NCBI GenBank assembly: GCA_004151065.3
Contig: NWUY0303927333.1
Coordinates: forward strand, 998-12,467
Length of the DNA: 11,470 nt
Origin: Larix sibirica
Taxonomy: Eukaryota > Streptophyta > Pinopsida > Pinales > Pinaceae
Reading direction: 5' to 3'
The translations under genes and the position numbers were made by a program. Numbering within the stretch: the stretch's first letter is position 1; every line of letters starts with the position of its first letter. The notes under the pieces were generated by a model. That model made no database searches. It was not told the DNA's origin and saw only the letters and a program-made list of their open reading frames with translations. Below are positions 8,383 through 11,470 of this stretch, piece by piece.

Positions 8383-8395
8383 AAGGGGGAGGGGA
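8383..8395 (+). other. Polypurine tract-like run
   Basis: AAGGGGGAGGGGA is followed directly by TAACACCCATTTGG. A purine run next to an LTR start is the primer site for plus-strand synthesis in LTR retrotransposons. No clean TG start or matching second LTR is seen, so this is only suggestive. Confidence 0.3.
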
Positions 8396-8891
8396 TAACA
8401 CCCATTTGGATTGATCCACATGTGAAAATGGTTACATGTTTTACATCGTGTAAGGGTGTTGAGTTAAGGGTATTGTGTAATGTACATGATGTAAATATTA
8501 ACTTGTGATGTGGTCATTTGAAGTTCCTAGGGAGGGACTAAGGTAAAGACCCAACTAGAGATTGTTAATGGACATGTGGACTATGTGAATTGCCAACACC
8601 TATTTTCATGTGTTGAATGACCTCGTATGTGACACGAATCAAGATGTAATTAATTAAATTATAATATAAAATCAACTATGTGGATGGAAAGAGGACAAAC
8701 ACAAGGGATTATCTCACAAGTGGAAATGATGACAAAAGAGGAGGAAATGAGAGATACATGTGTACTTAAGGAGTTACATGAGTAGTTTGACTATGTTAAC
8801 CTATAGAGAAGTTATTATGTCTATATTTTCCACACGTGTGTGAATAATTGAGACAACCTGAGAAAATTGTTCGGGGCAATTCATTGATCGT
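8396..8891. other. Intergenic or possible LTR sequence, no gene seen
   Basis: There are no open frames of interest. Words such as CACATGTGAAAATGG and TTACATCGTGTAAGGG give weak inverted symmetry. If 8383-8395 is a true polypurine tract, this would be the start of a 3' LTR, but its end is not visible. Confidence 0.3.
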
Positions 8892-9800
8892 GTAACACCC
8901 CCATTTGTTACCCCATAGTATAAATGAATAGTAATTATAAAATGTCTATAAGTCAGACACATATATTCGAAGGAAGTAATGACCAAAGATTGCGTAAATA
9001 GGTACATGGATTTATAATATAAAAATCCCTAACAATTGCAAAAGAAGAAGTACTATAAAGAGATCATGGGGGGGTTATGATTCCACAAGCTTGGAAGTAA
9101 AAGGGTGTCTTATAGGGGGATTGAGGGGACGTGTGGGGGGAACCTTAGCTAATGCCTTAATCTCAAGCGATTAAACACCCTTGATTATCAAATCCTTCAC
9201 TAATAATATTTGTTTTACAATATCATGAGATTGGGATTAGAGGTGAAATGTGGGATCCTCGAGAATACCATGTGGAGAGTGATTAACATGCAAATATAAT
9301 ATTGGGAATTTGAGCATGTAGCATTATTCTTGTGGTATGAATGGTTGTGGAGGAGAATAAAGGGAAAATGAAAATCATTCTACGGAATTAGGAGTGTATT
9401 TTCATGCAAGCTTATGTTATTGCCATTGAACCTAATTATTGAACTATTGAAAGACAAAAATATATTTTGCAATTGAGAATCTTTGGAGTCCCACTAAAGA
9501 GATTCCTTGGATAGCATGTGTTGGAGCACTATTTATAGAGAGAGGTAGCTCTTTCCCAATGTTGTGCTAGTTGAGGTAGAAGAGTGTTGGTTGACTAGGA
9601 TAGTTAGAGAGGGGTCCCTTACACATGAGAGTTTTTCTGGGTTGTGAGTTGAGCAAGAGGACTTAGAGCTAGAACTTAGAACACCCTTGTGGATTCATAA
9701 ATTTAGATTTGGGGTGGCCTCTACCATATAAAGATTAAGTGTGATAAATAGCCTAAGGATAGAAGGAATGCCATTCTATTGCAGTTAATTGGAGGACCAT
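8892..9800 (+). mobile_element. Possible degenerate LTR-retrotransposon LTR region
   Basis: TGTAACACCCCCATTTGTTA near 8892 resembles the TGTAACACCCC start common to many plant Ty3/gypsy-type LTRs. About 630 bases later the sequence turns to CACTATTTATAGAGAGAGG (about 9527-9545), which looks like the TATA region of an LTR. No open frame, matching copy, primer-binding site or target duplication was found, so the limits are guesses. It could equally be unrelated intergenic sequence. Confidence 0.25.
9068..9140 (+). other. G-run cluster, potential G-quadruplex
   Basis: Five G-runs lie in 73 bases of an otherwise AT-rich region: G7 at 9068-9074, G3 at 9103-9105, G5 at 9115-9119, G4 at 9125-9128 and G6 at 9135-9140. 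The last four have loops of 9, 5 and 6 bases. G-quadruplex motifs are known from plant LTRs, which fits the weak LTR signals around it. Confidence 0.5.
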
Positions 9801-9809
9801 TTTTTCAGG

Positions 9810-9830
9810 AAAAAAAAAGAAAAAAAGAAG
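9810..9830. repeat. A-rich simple-sequence run
   Basis: A nine-A run, then G, then a seven-A run and GAAG. It could be the remnant tail of a retroposed sequence on the + strand, but nothing upstream identifies one. Confidence 0.6.
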
Positions 9831-10161
9831 TAATCTAAATACACCATGAAGTGCCATGTTTTTATGTTTTTATTATGCATTTAATTATTTTACATTTTGA
9901 TCAATTTTAAATGTATGAATTTAATTTGCATAGTTATGGATGAAAGCATTATAGGACTACATTCATGTTGTAAGAACAAAATTAAACAATTAAGGCTATC
10001 GTAGCTTTGTTTCCACTAATGAAATTCTACAACCAACTGGCGAAATCGCTTTTAGTATTAGAGAGGAAATTTTATGTTGTTTTGATGTACCTCATAAAAT
10101 TAATGGTGTATATAGGTTGTTGGGTACATCACATGGTAGTATCACAACTATAGGTTTCAAC
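9831..10161. other. Intergenic DNA upstream of the PPR remnant
   Basis: AT-rich, with no clear gene. Part of it, from about 10010, may be further eroded PPR sequence, but no motif could be read with confidence. Confidence 0.4.
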
Positions 10162-10860
10162 ATTGTGGCCATATGGATCAAAATTAGACCCTGCAAGAAG
10201 AAATTTGGGTTTGCATACAAAGTGTTTGATAAAATGCCTCACTGAAGATTGAGAAATTTTTTGCTAGATCAATGGGATTGATTTCTTGGATGAATCCATC
10301 TTAATATTAATGTGGATGTGGATGGGCATATGTTACAGAGTTCAAGTTCAACACCATGGTTGTATGTGTTGGAAGTAGATTGCACACACAATTGCACATA
10401 AGGAATTGCAAATTGCAAATGATATGTTTAACAAAATATCAATGAAGAAAAGTATATAAGGTCACAATTAAAAAAAAAAAAGCATGGCTTGAAGTGCTAT
10501 ATTGTGTTTTGATAGATCTTGCAAGCTTGGTATGGGAGCATTATTATCTAAAAGCAAGAATTGCAAAGTTTGGCTCCATGGCGGAAATACAAATTCATGA
10601 AATCTATAAAAATGGGCAGTTTCGTTAAGGGATAGAAACTCAGATTAATAGATATCGGGCATCACATTCATTGGGAATTTGAAGTTTGAATAGGAGCCAG
10701 GAACAATTTGGATTGAGTTCATGGATCTAGATCTAAAATAGAGAATGTATTGTTGCATTTTGTAAAAGAAGAAGGCTCGATGGGATAAGTTGCAACAAAT
10801 GAATGATATTTCATCAAGGAATCATATCAATGGTTGATAATGCATTTCAGTGTCTGGGGA
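10162..10860 (+). pseudogene. Pentatricopeptide-repeat (PPR) gene remnant
   Basis: Plant PPR proteins of the PLS class bind organellar RNA and carry blocks like YAKCG..A.KVFDKMP.RDVISWN and KACA.LGSMEEGKQIHE..IKNGF. Fragments matching these occur in family-like order. KKFGFAYKVFDKMPH lies at 10198-10242, ended by a stop at 10243. LISWM lies at 10278-10292 in another frame. A GSRLHTQLHIRN-like stretch is near 10369-10404, then ELQIANDMFNKISMKKS at 10403-10453. YYLKARIAKFGSMAEIQIHE then IYKNGQF lies within 10482-10625, open until TAA at 10626. MNDISSRNHI is at 10799-10828. Stops and frame changes separate every block, and the spacing between repeats is uneven, so deletions have occurred. Which PPR protein it came from cannot be told. 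Confidence 0.75.
10470..10481. repeat. A12 homopolymer
   Basis: Twelve consecutive A residues sit inside the PPR remnant, between the MFNKISMKK block and the next PPR block. Slippage here is one likely cause of frame loss. Confidence 0.8.
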
Positions 10861-11470
10861 TGCCAGAGAAAAGAAGAAAAGGAAATGTCATGAACAACCA
10901 AAATATAATCACATGAATGGATAAATAGTGGATATCTCACCTCGACATTCTATAAATTTTGGAGGTAGTGAAATTAAATTTGTTGTGAATAGTTAATATC
11001 GTTTCAAAGGATAAGATTTATGGCCCATATATCTATCATCATAAGGATTGGAGATTTCGACAAAAAGGGGAAAGGGAGATGCCATGAAAAACTCATATTT
11101 AATTAGGGAATTTGATTGTGATGGAGATTGACTCATGACATTTTGTAAAGTGGGGAGGTCCCAATGACGAAAAATCCATGAACAAATCTAATCAATTCCA
11201 CCCATTGGATCAACAATTGAGATTGACTTGTGGGATTCTTCTTCACTAGTGTTAAAAGTTGCAACACAACCTCCATTGGTATTCCCTATAAATAATCTCC
11301 AAGAGCCATAATGACATAGAAGACATGGGTCCAATAAGATGACATGGTAGAAATAAGGGGTACCATGCAGGTTCTAGGTGGAAACCAATTTCAAATAAAC
11401 AAATCCATGTGTCGTGCCACAATGTCATGTCCCCAAATTTTTCATTCTAATCCCTTGATGAAAATAATTA
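10861..11470. other. 3' flank, no gene seen
   Basis: No domain-like block is readable in any frame. MPEKRRKGNVM near 10860-10895 is faintly like the PPR MPEKNVVSWN motif, so the remnant may extend slightly further. The rest is ordinary AT-rich sequence. Confidence 0.45.
11287..11294 (+). promoter_or_regulatory. Weak TATA-like site
   Basis: CCCTATAAATAATC is a good match to a plant TATA box, and ATTGG (reverse CCAAT) lies about 80 bases upstream at 11204-11208. No start codon with an open frame is visible before the window ends. Such matches are frequent by chance in AT-rich DNA. Confidence 0.2.

Noticed and set aside
8801-9007. Minus-strand 68-codon frame
   Set aside because: It crosses the LTR-like TGTAACACCCCC sequence and has no recognisable domain.
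1-11470. tRNA or rRNA genes
   Set aside because: I looked for GGTTCGAATCC-type T-arm sequences and rRNA-like blocks by eye and found none.

Overview
The window looks like intergenic DNA from a land plant with a large, repeat-filled nuclear genome. Three things point there: a decayed plant-type LINE whose ORF2 carried a C-terminal RNase H domain, a solo LTR with Ty1/copia character, and the wreck of a plant PPR gene. Base composition is AT-rich throughout, with no operon structure and no long intact reading frame. A gymnosperm such as a conifer would fit the mix of old, heavily mutated repeats, but I cannot fix the lineage from sequence alone.

Layout. Positions 1-2713 are the 3' part of a LINE on the + strand. 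They hold the reverse transcriptase fingers and palm, the connector, a zf-RVT zinc-binding module, RNase H, a short 3' UTR and an A8 tail. The reading frame is broken by about six frameshifts and about sixteen in-frame stops. Positions 2714-5290 are AT-rich filler with a perfect 30-bp tandem duplication (3128-3189), a pyrimidine-rich stretch and one copy of a diverged repeat (3777-3911). Positions 5290-6060 are richer in GC but unassigned. A second copy of the diverged repeat (6088-6228) leads directly into a degenerate minisatellite (6229-6868). Its roughly 56-bp units each carry a near-palindromic 20-bp core.

Positions 7661-8075 look like a solo copia-type LTR. Positions 8383-9800 hold weaker LTR-retrotransposon signals: a polypurine tract, a TGTAACACCCCC start-like sequence and a G-rich cluster. 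Positions 10162-10860 contain the remains of a PPR gene, and the last 600 bases have no recognisable gene apart from a weak TATA-like site.

I see no functional protein-coding gene, RNA gene or CRISPR array, and no gene set that works together. The parts most worth a second look are the palindrome-bearing minisatellite with its G-quadruplex-prone expanded unit, the LINE whose RNase H active site survives while an RT catalytic residue is gone, the solo LTR and the PPR fossil.
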